Origin: Coenobita brevimanus
Taxonomy: Eukaryota > Arthropoda > Malacostraca > Decapoda > Coenobitidae
Reading direction: 5' to 3'
Assembly: GCA_032717465.1 (NCBI GenBank)
Contig: CM064658.1
Coordinates: forward strand, 6,612,001 to 6,676,000
DNA: 64,000 nucleotides
Shown: positions 1-11,606 of the stretch, piece by piece
Position numbering within the stretch: the stretch's first letter is position 1
Layout of the letters: every line of letters begins with the position of its first letter
Position numbers and translations under genes: made by a program
Notes under the pieces: generated by a model
What the model was told of the DNA's origin: nothing
What the model saw: only the letters and a program-made list of their open reading frames with translations
Databases searched by the model: none

Positions 1-201
1 TGAGGTGGAGGGGGGAAGAGGGAGGGGGAGGCCGAGGATGAGATGGAGGGATGGGGTGAAGAGGTATATGAGAGAGGGGGATGAGAGTTGGGAGCAGGGC
101 AGTGAAATGGCGGGGGACAGGGTGACTTGGAGGCGATTTGTTTGTGGCCACCCCAAACGGGATTGAGGCGTCTGGCAATAGATAGATAAATAGATAGATA
201 G
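1..201 (+). mobile_element. 3' end of an RTE-like LINE, cut by the window edge
   Basis: The frame open from base 1 to the stop at 164-166 encodes the C-terminal end of an RTE-like reverse transcriptase polyprotein, ending in RFVCGHPKRD. The identical ending is seen in the longer LINE at 37.1-41.1 kb. The stop is followed by the family's 3' tail, GGCGTCTGGCAATAGATAG, running into GATA/AATA repeats. Only about 55 codons lie inside the window, so whether the upstream part is intact cannot be judged. The RTE-like assignment rests on the fuller copies elsewhere in this window (endonuclease, FADD reverse transcriptase motif, RWFGHVERM-type C-terminus). Confidence 0.85.
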
Positions 202-1026
202 TTATTTTCACAGCTGGGAGCAGAAGGAGCATATTTGTACAACAGCTGCTACAAAGCGGGAAGATGTTGCATGTGCTGGATGTAAGAGAATTCGTGCGGC
301 TGCTTCATGTCAGTTCTGCAGTATAGTGTACTACAAATTATACAGTAGACCCTTGCCTTACCATACCCTGCTAGACTGGATGTCGGATTTAACAAACACT
401 GTGAGGGTCCAGGACAAATCATTGTACATATTGGATACCGTACCATCCAGTACATGGGAAAAACCACGTGGATGTGCCAGACAACTCTGGGGCCACTTTT
501 TTGCATTTAATGTGGTAAACTCTCAATTATCCGTTGTTGCAATATATGGCGCCGTTGGCTTGGCTCTATTAAAGCAATATCTGGGGAAATTATGCAATAT
601 CCGGTGCCAAAACGGGACTTAACCGGCAGTTCTGTGCAATATCTGCCATTGAAATGTATCAACCAACTTGTAAGTGGTAGCCAACCGACGCAGTATTACT
701 GTACTGTATAATTATTGCATTTTATGTTTAGTTTTCATCTTTTACTTATGGGAAAGTTTTTAGGATAGAGGGTTGTGACAGATAGTAACCTACGGTAATA
801 TCTGGCTCAACACTGACTGTTGAGCCGATGGGGGGTACTATGCAATATCCGGCATTTCACATTATTCGGTGTAGAGCTCAGCAGGATTACAGCAGATAAC
901 TGAGAGTTTACTGAGCTATTTATTACATGGGGTGTATGACACGGGCTTACCAGATTGCTTCCCATGCATGGGGTGACTCGGAATACAGTTATCAGTGGTG
1001 ACGGCAGTTTTTATCGCCTGCTTTGG
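202..1026. other. Unassigned AT-rich stretch with a repeated GCAATATCYGG motif
   Basis: No coding region or complete element is recognisable. The motif GCAATAT(C)Y-GG occurs several times between about 538 and 855. A CAGTAGACCCTTGCC preceded by TA at 341-342 resembles a pogo-type terminus, but I could not find its partner end. This may be a decayed transposon. Confidence 0.3.
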
Positions 1027-1358
1027 CGGTGGTGGCCGAATCATTGGAGAGGCGGCCTGCAGTCCTAATGGGCATAGGTTCGAATCCCGGTTGGGGCAGG
1101 GAACAGTTTAAGGATTTGAATTTCATATAAGCAGACTTACTGATCTACCAGAAGACCTGCCGACATGTCTTAAAAATACCCCCGCGAATACCAGTACGCC
1201 AGTCCTGTATGAGACGGCCCTTGCATGTATTCAGTATAGATGGTGGGTGTTAGCACCAAACTGGTGACGTGTGGAGGTGTGTAGGACTATTGGGCCTTGG
1301 GATAGGCCCTGAAGCCCTTGCCCTGAATTGGACATATTAAAGAAAAAAAAAAAAAAAA
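1027..1358 (+). mobile_element. tRNA-derived SINE (family S1), poly-A tailed
   Basis: The head resembles a serine-type tRNA. An A-box-like TGGCCGAATCATTGG lies near 1032-1046 and a perfect B box, GGTTCGAATCC, near 1078-1088, as expected for an internal RNA polymerase III promoter. A body of about 250 bp follows, then a run of about 17 A residues. The same body, without the tRNA head, recurs at 15.69-15.96 kb, where the tail is AT repeats. The two copies share blocks such as ACCCCCGC-AATACCA and CAGTCCTGTATGAGAC. The repeated body and A-rich tail argue for a retrotransposed SINE rather than a tRNA gene. No clear target duplication was found. Confidence 0.8.
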
Positions 1359-1493
1359 TGACCTTCTCCCCCTCATGATGGCTGAGTTGTTACACAAGGC
1401 TGTAGTAATACTGTTAGTCATGAAGTGCTATGACAAGGGTGTGAAGTTATGGGCCAGGTTAGTGTAAAATGGGTATAGGTTTCATGTTTAGTA

Positions 1494-1947
1494 CAGTACA
1501 CCCTCGATGTAACAAACTACTTGTAATTGGTTCCAGACCCTGTATGTTATAGCCGAATACCATCCTGTTTGGTAATTTCCCAGGTGTCATGGCTTTTACT
1601 GAACAAAGATCGTTAAACATACAGTAGAGCTTTGTTCGGCCGTACAGTTGTACACAGTAAGATACATCTAGGTTTAAATGGCTCTTTTTCTCAGTAAATT
1701 CTGTATTTATGGCTCCTGTCATGATGCTGGTCACCAAGAGACTGATGTGGCATTAACGAGCGCGCACACTTGTGTGTGTGTGTGTGTGTGTGTATATGTA
1801 GTGATGCCACACTGTTCAGTGTTTCCCGCGTATCGATTCTTTTAACGAACAAAATTCGTTAAATGAACATAATGTTCGGCCAGGTGAAGGTGGCCATTAA
1901 AACCGAAATTCGTTAAAAGAGGATTCGGTATATCGAGGGTTTATCAG
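1494..1947. mobile_element. Probable pogo/Tigger-like MITE
   Basis: The left end reads CAGTACACCCTCGATGTAAC directly after a TA at 1492-1493. The right end, near 1925-1947, contains GGTATATCGAGGGTTTATC, an imperfect inverted copy of it. The interior has ATTCGTTAA motifs in both orientations and no transposase frame. A TG microsatellite has expanded inside it (about 1771-1794). The right boundary is imprecise because the terminal bases do not match perfectly. Confidence 0.5.
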
Positions 1948-2650
1948 GATATGCTATTTTACTCATTTATTTTCCATTATGTGATTGAAATCCCACTTCA
2001 GGTTTGGGAGGGGGACCGTTGGATTTAAGGGATTATCTGCTTTATCTGATTGGCCATCCCCCCATTTGATGTGGTCTATAGAGTGTCTGTTGTAATTACA
2101 CTGTCTTGCTCACATTCTTCCACACCTGTTCATACCTGCTGCTAAAGTTTGGGGGTTTTATTATTAAATTTAGTGGCATCATTGGGTATAGTGCCTCAGA
2201 ATTGTATATCCCACACTGGGCTTTTTATCCAACCTGTACTGTACTACAGATTTCTTGGCAGAAATGAGCATTGTTGATGAAAAGTTGCTTGAGGCATGTA
2301 CAACCATGAGCAAAAGCTAAACTCATCTTTACCAGCTGTGGGAGTGGGAAGTGTCATATGAAAATCTTTTATGTGACAGCAGTATTAAGCTTACAACAAA
2401 AGAGTATGAGGAGGAAGGATACTGTGTGTGTTTAGGGAGAAGTGGTGTGGAAGGCAGGACACAGTTCAGACAGGATTGTTGGCAAACTTTTGCTCATGAA
2501 TGTACCCATCCATGAACCTCCTTCAGGGAGGTACAGTGTGCTCCAGCATGGCTGTGTACCATTGCTTCATTGTGCTCTTCACTTGTTTATTTCTGTTTTC
2601 ATCTAGGCCAAGTGCCTGTTTCTGTCTGCCTTTGCTTTTGGCTTACCTTA

Positions 2651-2687
<37 letters not shown>

Positions 2688-3890
2688 TTATCATAATACT
2701 TTTTTTTTTTTTTTTTTATAAATCATAATAATACCAACACATTTTTTAGTGTGTTGTCACACCTGTCGTGTGGTATTACCTGACTGACAAGTCTCAGCTG
2801 CCTTGGAGTGTCCATTCAACAAGGATGAATTTCCTTTTTGTGTGTATGTTAGCATTAACTCTGAGAGCAGTCTTCATGTGAACCATTTGTGGTTCTTTTC
2901 TGGAGGTCATTTCTTAAGGGAGTGTACCTCCTTTTAAATGTGTTCTTTTTACTTTCTTGATGTTTTCATTTTGTTTTTACCAAGGTTTTTCACTCAACCT
3001 ACTCTTAATGGTGAATTATGGAGGTGAATTCATGCATGAAGCTCCTACTTCAGCAGCAAGTGTTGTATACATCATTATAAATCATTGACTGAAACACAGT
3101 ACACTGGCTTTACTAAAAAAGTGTGAAAATGATAAGTTAGAGTTCCCCCAAAAGGAGTGTCTGGAAACCAAACATAATAACAAAAGACCTTTGTTATGTC
3201 ACCTGGATAGCTCTTTGTAAAGGGTTGTAAGTCAAAAGTAAAAGAGGTGTGTGCAGTGATGCAGGATGGTGTACTCTGTAGCAGCCAGAGGGTTGATGTA
3301 GCTTTTACACGATGCATCTGTGTCCGTAATTGCCTTATTTGATATCATACAGGTGAATTAGAATTTTGAATGTGAGTTGCTAAGTCGTTTACTTATTTTC
3401 CTGTATTGTGGATGGTTAAAGAAAAATTATTCATTTTCACATGACATGAACACAGATAATTAATATCAGTACTGTATGTGATCATTTGCAGAACTCAGGT
3501 TTTTTATTTTCATCCTAGTAATTGATCTTTAAGAGGTGAGAGTTGCCACATGGGTATTAGTCCACCCTCATGAGTTGTGTCACCATGACTCTACCAGGGA
3601 AAATGGTACCAGATATCGGTCCTCCTTGCTGTGCTGCCCTATCACACTCGGCTACCCTGTGGAATGTTGGGCTGAGCCACGCTGTGTTTGGTCTCTGCCT
3701 GACCAAGGACTCTTTGACGTTTGATTTGTGGGATGCCTCGGTTTCATCTGATTGATTCAGGAGTCCTAGACCAATACCAGACGTACCAGCCAGGATGCAG
3801 CACTGTTTGCTTAACCCATTGAGGCTGGCGATGTCTTGTTTATTTTATTTGCTGTCTACAAATGATTTTATTCTGTTAAGATAAACTTTT
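1948..3890. other. Unassigned intergenic or intronic DNA with a TG microsatellite
   Basis: No frame with recognisable protein similarity is seen on either strand. A TG repeat at about 2655-2686 is followed by a T run at about 2699-2718. The short ORFs here are chance frames or microsatellite translations. Confidence 0.4.
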
Positions 3891-4121
3891 CAAACTATAC
3901 TCCATTTTTTTTTTTTTATTGAGGCGAAGATGCACTTGTCAGGTTGATGATGACTGACTGAATGCAACATGTCCAAAAAATATTTACTAACCCAAGTTTC
4001 CTTCTCAGATATTTGTTGTCAGTTAATAATGCTAGATTATGGAGTGATGTTACATTCAGCCAATAATCACCAATCTTTCAAGTGCATCTTCGCCTCAATA
4101 AAAAAAACTGAGTATAGTTGG
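3891..4121. mobile_element. 231-bp inverted-repeat element (MITE-like or stable hairpin)
   Basis: The left arm (3891-3937) and right arm (4079-4121) are inverted copies about 43 bp long. The inner part, ATTGAGGCGAAGATGCACTT, is perfectly matched by its complement near 4080-4100. The outer part, AACTATACTC, matches with a few changes around a T/A run. About 140 bp of unique sequence lies between the arms. No transposase and no convincing target duplication are visible, so superfamily is unknown. Confidence 0.6.
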
Positions 4122-4379
4122 GGTAGTTATGGCCTCAGTAAACCCCTTCAGGGCAAGAGGCATTTCTTAAGTTTAGTGAAATTGTCTGATGACAACAAAT
4201 TTAACTGAAAGCAGTGTGACTGGGATTTAGGGTGTTAAGGAAATATTTGACACTGGTTCATGCTAGGCATCTTTGCACACCCACTGGCATGACCCTGACC
4301 AGACGATGGGGGGGGGGGTTACTCTCCTTCAGGCAATTTCCCCACCAGGAGTGTCACACTGACATTAAGGTAACATCAC

Positions 4380-4990
4380 ACTTGTCTTGCTACAGACACC
4401 TGACAAGTCATTGTGAGGTGTGGCATAATACCTTGGTGATTTCACATACTGTCTCACTGATGTCTGCCTGATACTCTCTGCAGTGGTCTTGAGGTGTCAC
4501 AAAATGCCTTACCTATGCCTGCCATATTCTCTCTTTTGTTTCATTTTGAATTCTAGAGATGTACTGTATTCATCTCTTTGGTGGAACACTGTCATGTTTG
4601 AGGATAGGAACATCATACATGGTACATCAGACACCTCACTCCGGCCTAGAGTCTGTGTGATGTACAGTATATCATCGTGACACCATCCTTCCTGACAGTT
4701 TTGTTCCTTTGAATTCTGGACATGCATTCAGCCTTCTGGCATCATTTGATGGGTCCCAGGGCCCTTTCAGATGAAGGCATCATCATGCATAATGCATTAC
4801 AGATGCCTCAGTGTCCATGACATTACTTTTTGACATGAGGTACCACAAGGTGTGATACAGCATTCCACAAATGCCTTGCCTGATGCAAGTTTGTTCTTCC
4901 ATGAATACTAGAGATTCATTTGGCCTTTTGGGGCTGTGATGCTGGCTGCTCTTTGATGAAATGCCTTACTTATCTGATATAATTATCATA
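4380..4990 (+). repeat. Diverged ~165-190 bp tandem repeat
   Basis: Three related blocks are recognisable by GAATTCTAGAGATGTAC near 4550, GAATTCTGGACATGCATTC near 4712 and GAATACTAGAGATTCATTT near 4904. Each lies within partly matching context (ACAAATGCCTT, CCTTTTGG, GGTGTCAC). The units are too diverged to set exact borders. No coding function is seen. Confidence 0.4.
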
Positions 4991-5850
4991 CCCTTGTGTT
5001 ATTGTCACTTTATATAGCCAACACAGTTTCTCATGTCTTCATGAGTATTTGAGCACAAGTTTGGCAGACCTTACCTCCAATGCTCCATTCACGGCTGCTA
5101 CCATCCTATGAGATGCCCAGACTATCAATGTGTTCATAAAACTATGGTGCAGGAGGCAGCACATGTAGTTAACATCATCATGCTGTTCCACTGTAATATA
5201 AACATAAGTGGCATTTTAGCAGAATTCATTGTTTTTACATGATCACATTTTGCTATTTCAGTACACTTGGTATATCACATCTGAATTGGATTCTCTTATT
5301 ACTTAATACTTATTCAACACTTGCTGTCTCCAGGCTGTTTCTTATCTCTTAGGTCAACTGATTAATTCTGAGTAATATACTCAGAAAGGAGGCCAGGTCC
5401 TGGATTGACCAGATCTCCTTTGTTACTACACCTGGGTTGACCTAACACCCTTCTGGCACTGCGCATGGGTTGACTCAGCCCATTTTTGGCGCTGCACTTC
5501 GGTCTGCAGTGTCTTGAGACACAGCATTCTCGTTCTCAGATGTGATGTTTAAATGGTGACTTTCCATGGCAGCAACAACACTTGAAGAAGATTCATGATA
5601 TTTGTTATTGAAATATACCAGTACTTCCTCCTTTATCTTGGTGTTCTGTTTTATGGTTTGGTTTGAATAGTGCCAGTCATTACATTTTATCTTTCATGCA
5701 GTGGGTATACAGCTGGAGCATGTATCTGGCTTAGAGAAGATGGACACACCTGCCCTACATAGTCCTGTGTCACCCTTGGGCAAGCTGTAGCACTCATTGG
5801 CCCATCGAAGGTAGTAGGTGGATGGATACTGTCATCTCTGGAGGTACTAC
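4991..5850. other. Unassigned stretch
   Basis: No gene, element end or strong repeat was recognised. The last part may already belong to the decayed LINE that follows. Confidence 0.3.
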
Positions 5851-7585
5851 AATGAGAGTGACCTGGAGTCAGGGCCTGGTAGCTGGCCTTGCACAACACT
5901 CGCAAGTGGGGGGACTCAACTGCATTTACCAAATAGTCAAAGTCTGGCTGCTCATACATGTCTCCAGTACACAGCTCATTCTCTTGGGGGCAATGCCTCC
6001 TCCACTTCTCTTGCACCTCACCATGTGGAAGGATCCTGTTCTGACCCTGGTAAGGTACTGTCTGCCTCTGGAAAGTGGCTGCTTGCTCATGGTTGATGGG
6101 TCTACTTGGCCAGACTGACTAGGCAGGGCAACAGCAGCAACAACTTTTCCTGCATACTTTGCCAGCCATGTTGACAAACCTTCAGTCACTGTTCACTTTC
6201 CTTATGGCCAAGGACCAGTAAGTGACTCTCTTGATACTGTATAATAATCTGTGTATGGCTTTGCCTCCTCCTCTCAACTGTGGAAACTGGATGTTGTTCA
6301 GAGTACAGCAGTGTGCATTACTCATGGATCCTTTCAATTCCTCCCAGGTCATGTTCTCTTTATGTAGAATGTGGGGTGTTACCCCTTGACTGTGTGCTGA
6401 CTGTCACCTTTTACATAATTTTCTGTTACCGCATCATAGCGTGTTCTTAATTTTTCTGTTATTGCGTCATAACCTCTGTTTTGTCCTGTACTTTTTGCAC
6501 TCTGCTTGTGTGTTACCTCCTGCATTGGCCTCTGGCCAGTACAGTATACCATCTCTTGTTCCCAGGTTACAGGCTTGTGACTGCCATGCCTCCCTCTTCC
6601 AGCCACGGTGGCCCTTGTTGCCCATGCCCTCCCCCTACCTGGTGTAACCTGACTCCCATGGTTTCCCTGATCTCCCTGCACCTTTCTGTAAGGCTTCTGA
6701 CATGGCAGTGGCCCACCAGCTCTACCCTGAGCTGGGTGGCAGTCCCCGCCAGGCTGTCTTGCCTTGGTGGTGTATTTTGTGAACATCTGTGTTGGACCTG
6801 AACTTTGCTCAGTCACCATTCTGATCTCACCTTTTATTTTGCCATTATCCAGGCACTGGTCTTTGTGAAATATTTTCTCCTCCCCAACTGATGTTTTTAC
6901 GCTGATTTGCAGTTTTGCTTCCCTTCAATTGGTCCTTATCTCATTTTAGCTGGTTCATGCAGTAAGCTTCAATTTCATTTTTGCATCCCCTCCCATAACT
7001 TTTGTGCCTCCTGTCCCTTCCTTTTTTTTGGCTTCCATCCCTTTCCTTTTTTACCTCCCATCCCTTCCTTTTTCTGCCTCCCATCCCTTCCCTTTTCTGC
7101 CTCCCATCCTTCCTGTTTTTGCCTCCTGTTCCTTCTCTGTCTTTCCTCCCATCCTTTATTTTTTTCCCTCTCTTCTTTCTGCGTCTCTTCCATGGAGTGT
7201 GCACTACCATTAGCTTCCTTCCATGTTAACATTTGTGAGAACAAGGTCATTGACCGGTTGGCACAGCAGGCTATCTCCTTGGATCACTTCATTCATCTGG
7301 ACCCCAATCCCTGTCCTTCCCTACTTCTTCATGCCTGCCAGTCATTTTGGAAGCCATCCATGTTGTTTGACCTTCTGTGACTCGCTTAAGCCTCTTCATT
7401 TCCACCTGACATATGTGGTCACTCATCCAAGAGTTTATTGTCTGTACCACCGCCTTTATGTTGCCCTTGTCCTGCTGTGCATTGATCATGTGGGTGTAAC
7501 TAGCATTTTACACCAGCTGGAGTTGATTTTCTGTTGCCTGTGGTGCTCTTACACTGAGGAGATAGTTGAGCATTTTCTCCCTCTG
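5850..7585 (+). pseudogene. Decayed I/LOA-type LINE: end of RT, RNase H and zinc-knuckle region
   Basis: The reading frame shifts repeatedly but a LINE order is readable on the plus strand. Near 6250-6390 the translation SSSQLWKLDVVQSTAV, then ITHGSF and NVGCYPLTV, matches the thumb/connection region after the RT domain (KLD-x-VQ-x-A, GxF, E/N-x-G-x-x-PL). Near 7205-7275 HVNICENKVIDRLAQQAI matches the end of an RNase H domain (usual form GHVGIxGNExADxLAxxA). Near 7458-7580 a block with LxIxH, a CCLWC cysteine pair and VEHFL matches the post-RNase H zinc knuckle. Together these fit LINEs of the I/LOA/R1 group. There is no usable frame, and a pyrimidine-rich expansion splits the RNase H part. 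Clade assignment is tentative. Confidence 0.65.
7005..7190 (+). repeat. Pyrimidine-rich minisatellite, ~23 bp period
   Basis: Repeated units of the form CCTCCCATCCCTTCC-TTTTCTG form an almost purely C/T strand. The repeat lies within the RNase H portion of the decayed LINE, so it appears to have expanded after that LINE inserted. The ORFs seen here on both strands (Pro/Ser/Phe-rich or Lys/Arg/Gly-rich) are low-complexity translations of the repeat. Confidence 0.75.
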
Positions 7586-7617
7586 GACTGGCTTTTGGGA
7601 ATGCTTGGCCACTCACT

Positions 7618-7945
7618 GAGTTGCCTTCCTCTCCCTCCCTATCCTCCAAGGCAATGGTGATGATCCTGGAGTTGCCTTCCTCTCCCTCCCTATCCACCAA
7701 GGCAATGGCGATGATCCTGGAGTTGCCTTCCTCTTCCTCCCCATCCTCCAAGGCAATGGTGATGATCCTGGAGTTGCTGCCTCTCCCTCCCTATCCTCCA
7801 AGGCAATGGTGATGATCCTGAGTTGCCTGCCTCTCCCTCCCTGCCCTCCAAGGCAGGCGTGGTGATATTGATGTCTCGTTCCCCCTCCCTGCCCTCCAAG
7901 GCAGTGGTGGTGATTCTGGAGTTGCTTGTTTCTCTCTTCTCTCTC
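7618..7945 (+). repeat. 51-bp minisatellite, about six copies
   Basis: The unit starts with GTTGCCTTCCTCTCCCTCCC and continues with TCCAAGGCAATGGTGATGAT. It recurs every 51 bp near 7618, 7669 and 7720, with slightly shorter diverged copies to about 7945. Because 51 is a multiple of three, several frames stay open on both strands and produce artificial ORFs. Confidence 0.85.
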
Positions 7946-8142
7946 CCTGTCCTTGTAGACAGTAATGGTGGTGATCATGCCCTTTCTTAGGAAGTTGTGT
8001 GGCACAAGTGTCTTCATGAGGTCTTCAGAGCAACCTGTCTACCTATGATCCAGGACCCCCCGTCGGCAACGGAAGGGCATGTGGCATACTCGTATCCTTG
8101 AGTGGTCATTTATACTTGCCTGAAGAAAAGGAGATTTGTAAC

Positions 8143-8275
8143 ACTCTCTCTCTCTCTCTCTCTCCTTTTCTGCCTTCCCCTTCCTCCCATCCTTCCTGCC
8201 TTCCCTTCCCTCCCATCCTTCCTGCCTTCCTCTCCCTCCCATCCTTCCTTCACTCTTTCCTTTCCTCCGTACCTC
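8143..8275 (+). repeat. CT microsatellite and CCTTCC-rich simple repeat
   Basis: A CT run (8143-8164) passes into repeated CCCATCCTTCCTGCCTTCC-type units. It is a homopyrimidine tract with no coding meaning. Confidence 0.8.
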
Positions 8276-8594
8276 ACCTCTTCCTCTGTTCCTTACCACA
8301 TTCCATATTTGGCACCGTTGGATTGATTAAAATCACAATAATTCAAGAAATTGTAAGAGAACCAGATAGCAAAATGGATATAGATTGAAGTAAATAGGTT
8401 CAGAGATAGAAAAAAAAAATCTGTTCTAACATTCTTTCCATTGACAATGTAGACAAGTGGCTCATATCACTGCTGTCACCCTGCCACCACTTACCAGGTT
8501 ATGCCATCACCACATGAGTTAAGTTGGCTTTCTTTTTATTGTTTCAGAGATTATTGTAGTGTGCAAGGAAAGAGAGAGGGGGAGGGAGGGACTT

Positions 8595-8597
<3 letters not shown>

Positions 8598-8640
<43 letters not shown>
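8598..8640 (+). repeat. TG microsatellite at the 3' end of a CR1 LINE
   Basis: About 21 TG units directly adjoin the CR1 tail that begins at 8641 (read on the minus strand as CA repeats after ATTAGGTAAG units). It may have grown from the LINE's own simple 3' repeat. Confidence 0.85.
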
Positions 8641-8689
8641 CTTACCTAATTGTTCTTACCTTACCTAATTGTATCTTTACAGGAATGAG

Positions 8690-11606
8690 TCAAGCTCGTA
8701 CTGTCCCGTGTCTTAAACCATATTTATCGTACATATCCTTAAATTTGCGAATTGTTTTGGCACACACTATTTCATTCGGTAGTGCATTCCATTGATCAAT
8801 TGCTCTGTTTGGGAAACTGAATTTCCTTACGTCTTTATCACCTCTCTTCTTATGCAGTTTTTTGCAGTGTCCTCTTGCTGATGCTTCTCCATATGTTAAG
8901 TAATCATTTATGTCTATTTTCTCCTTTCCTGATATGCACTTATATAGCATTATCATGTCACCTCTTTTCCTTCTCTCCTGTAGTGTTGGTAGATTCAGTT
9001 TATTTAGTCTTTCTTCATAGCTTAGGTCCCTTAAGCTTGGTATCCATCTTGTAGCGGCCCTTTGAACTTTTTCAATCTTGTCTATATGCTTTTTGAGATG
9101 AGGACTCCAGACTACTGATGCATATTCCAGGGTTGGTCTAATGAATGATGTTATTATCCTTCTTAGCATGTCTTCATTTATGTATGTGAATGCTATTCTC
9201 ATATTTGCAAGCAGTGTATACATGTTCCGTACCTTCTCGCTGATGTGGTCAGCCGGAGATAGTCTGTTATTGATAATCACACCTAGGTCTTTCTCTCTCT
9301 CTGATGTGTATAGGGTTTTATTTCCTAACTTATAATCCCAGTCAGGTCTTTTTCCACTTTTACCAAACTTGATTACATGACACTTGTCCATATTGAATTC
9401 CATTTGCCATGTACTACTCCATTCATGAAGTTTATTTAATTCTTCTTGTAGCTCCCTACAAGAGTCTGTGCTAGTAATTCTCCTTTGTATTTTTGCATCA
9501 TCTGCAAACACATTCAGATAGCTCTCATTTCCAGTGTTACTGTTTATATCATTTATGTACACTAAAAACATGATTGGTGCCAGCACCGAACCCTGTGGTA
9601 CTCCACTAGTCACTTCTTTCCATGATGAGTAGTTTCCTCTTAGTACTGTCCTCATTTCTCTTTTTATGAGAAAGTCTTGCATCCAACAAAACAGTTTGCC
9701 TCGAATTCCTCCTCGATGGTACAGTTTCCATAAAAGTCTTTGGTGTGGTACTGTGTCAAAAGCTTTCTTGAAATCTAAATAGATACTGTCCACCCATCCT
9801 TCCCTTTCCTGTACTGTGTTTGTTACTCTGTCATAGTAGCTCAACAGATTAGTAACACATGATTTTCCTTTTCTGAAACCAAACTGTCTTTCTGTTATCA
9901 TACTGTGTTCTTCTAGATGATTTACCCAAGCTTTTCTTATAAGTTTTTCTAATACCTTGCTTACAACACTGGTCAGTGATACTGGTCGGTAGGTGACAGG
10001 ATTTTGTCTATTTCCTTTCTTGAATAAGGGGACTATATTTGCTTTTTTCCAAATATCAGGTAGTTTCCCTTGACTCAAGGATTTCTTGAAAATTAAAAAT
10101 AATGGTTAACTCCTTTGCACATTCTCGTAATACCCAACATGAAATTTCATCAGGACCACTTGCTTTTCCTCTGTCTAATCTACTTAACTCCTCCTGTATT
10201 ACTTTTTCTGCTATTTGTATATTTGGTAGTATGTGTGGACATGCGTGTTCCACATAGTCCCTCTCAAAATTTTTTTCTTCTGTAAAAACTAATTGGAAAT
10301 TCTTATTTAGTGCTTCACAAATATCTTTCTCTTGTGTATAAGTGATTCCCTCGTCCGTAATGGATTGTATTATATCTTTTACTTTGGTTTTGCTTCTGAT
10401 ATAGCTGTAAAACAGCTTTGGTTGATCACTACTTTTATTTATTATATCCTCCTCAAACTGTTTTTGGGCTTCCCTCCTTATTCTTGTATAGTCGTTTCTT
10501 GCCTGTTTGTAATTATTATACGCCCTTTCACTATTGTGTCTTCTGTATCTATTCCACAACAAATCTCTTCTTTCTTTTGATTTTTTACATTCTGTGTTGA
10601 ACCATTTCTGTATTTTCTTATCTGCTTCTTTGTGCTGTGGGATGTACTTCTGGACTCCTATTTCATAAAATTCACAAAATTTTCTATATACAACGTTTAA
10701 ATCTTGTCCTCTAAGCTCATTTTCCCAATCAACTTCTAAGAAATACTTCTTTAGGTCTTGATAATTTCCCTTTTTATAGTTTAGGCTCTTTTTGTAACTG
10801 TCATTTCTATTTACTATGTCATATGCTATCCTGAAGTTATAATTTAGTACTGCATGATCGCTTTTGCCGAGTGGAGGGTGATATATTAAACTGTCAATGT
10901 CATTTTCTTGCCTAGTAAATATTAGATCTAGCACTGAAGGTACATCAAGTCCTCTTTTTCTGGTGGTTTCCCTCACATGTTGCGTTAAGAAAAACTCTTG
11001 TACGAGATCCAGAAGCTTTTGGTCCCAACAGCTTTCTTGGCTATTTATATCTAGAGTATTCCATTTTATATTTGTATTGAAGTCCCCAGTTAGTATAATT
11101 CTTTCCGATTTCTCTTCCATTTTATGTAGCAATGATCTTATACTCTGAATTGTACTCTCTGCCAGGTCCTCATATTCGTCTCTTTCCCATGTGTTTGATC
11201 TGGGTGGCATGTACAAATTGGCTACAATTACTTTACCTTCAGATGTGTCAATCTCTACTGCAATCAGTTCTACTTGTGATGGTATATCTAGGTTTATTTC
11301 CTTGACTTTTAGATTTTTCTTAGTTAATATTGTAATTCCTCCTCCTTTTTTTAAATTTCTGTCTCTTCTCCATATATTGTATTCCTCTAAGTTTAGTATG
11401 TCATTGGATATCCTTGGTGTTAATTTTGTCTCAGTTAGGCATATTATTTGTGGTTCATTTTCTCTGACATAATCATTCATCTCTAGTAATTTAGATACCA
11501 TTCCATCCACATTTGAGTACATCAACCTTATCATCTTGTTTATATACTTGTCATAACATGGTTCGACTACATTCCTCCTTTTTCTTCCATCCTGTTTGTG
11601 TACCAC
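8690..11606 (-). pseudogene. CR1 ORF2: endonuclease and reverse transcriptase, one frameshift
   Basis: ORF2 would copy the element RNA into a nicked target site. The first part (11606-10056, 516 codons) has the apurinic-type endonuclease: LTETKL near residue 57, the GDFNTN motif near 171 and GKSDHAVL near 248. It then runs into the start of the RT domain (GKASGPDEISCWVLREC). The second part (10078-8690, 462 codons) has the RT palm: FGFRKGKSC, DFKKAFDTVPH, SGVPQGSVLAP and the catalytic FADDAKI, then the CR1-type C-terminus (DLGVIIN, RPTLEYASVVW, VQRAATRWI). The frame changes near 10085-10100, within the segment encoding SLSQGKLPDIW, consistent with a 1-nt insertion or two-base loss. Some residues usually found before the break are also missing. 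Otherwise the frame is clean, suggesting a fairly young copy. Confidence 0.92.

Noticed and set aside
343..700. Possible pogo-type MITE starting CAGTAGACCC at 343
   Set aside because: The left end and TA look right, but no inverted partner could be found within 1.5 kb.
1027..1100. tRNA gene
   Set aside because: The tRNA-like head has a good B box but is attached to a SINE body with an A-rich tail that recurs elsewhere; no complete cloverleaf is evident.
6379..6819. 146-codon minus-strand ORF, Gln/Gly/Arg-rich
   Set aside because: It lies antisense to the decayed LINE, has no recognisable motif and no splice or promoter support.
7000..7230. Overlapping ORFs of 70-157 codons on both strands
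   Set aside because: They are translations of a homopyrimidine minisatellite.
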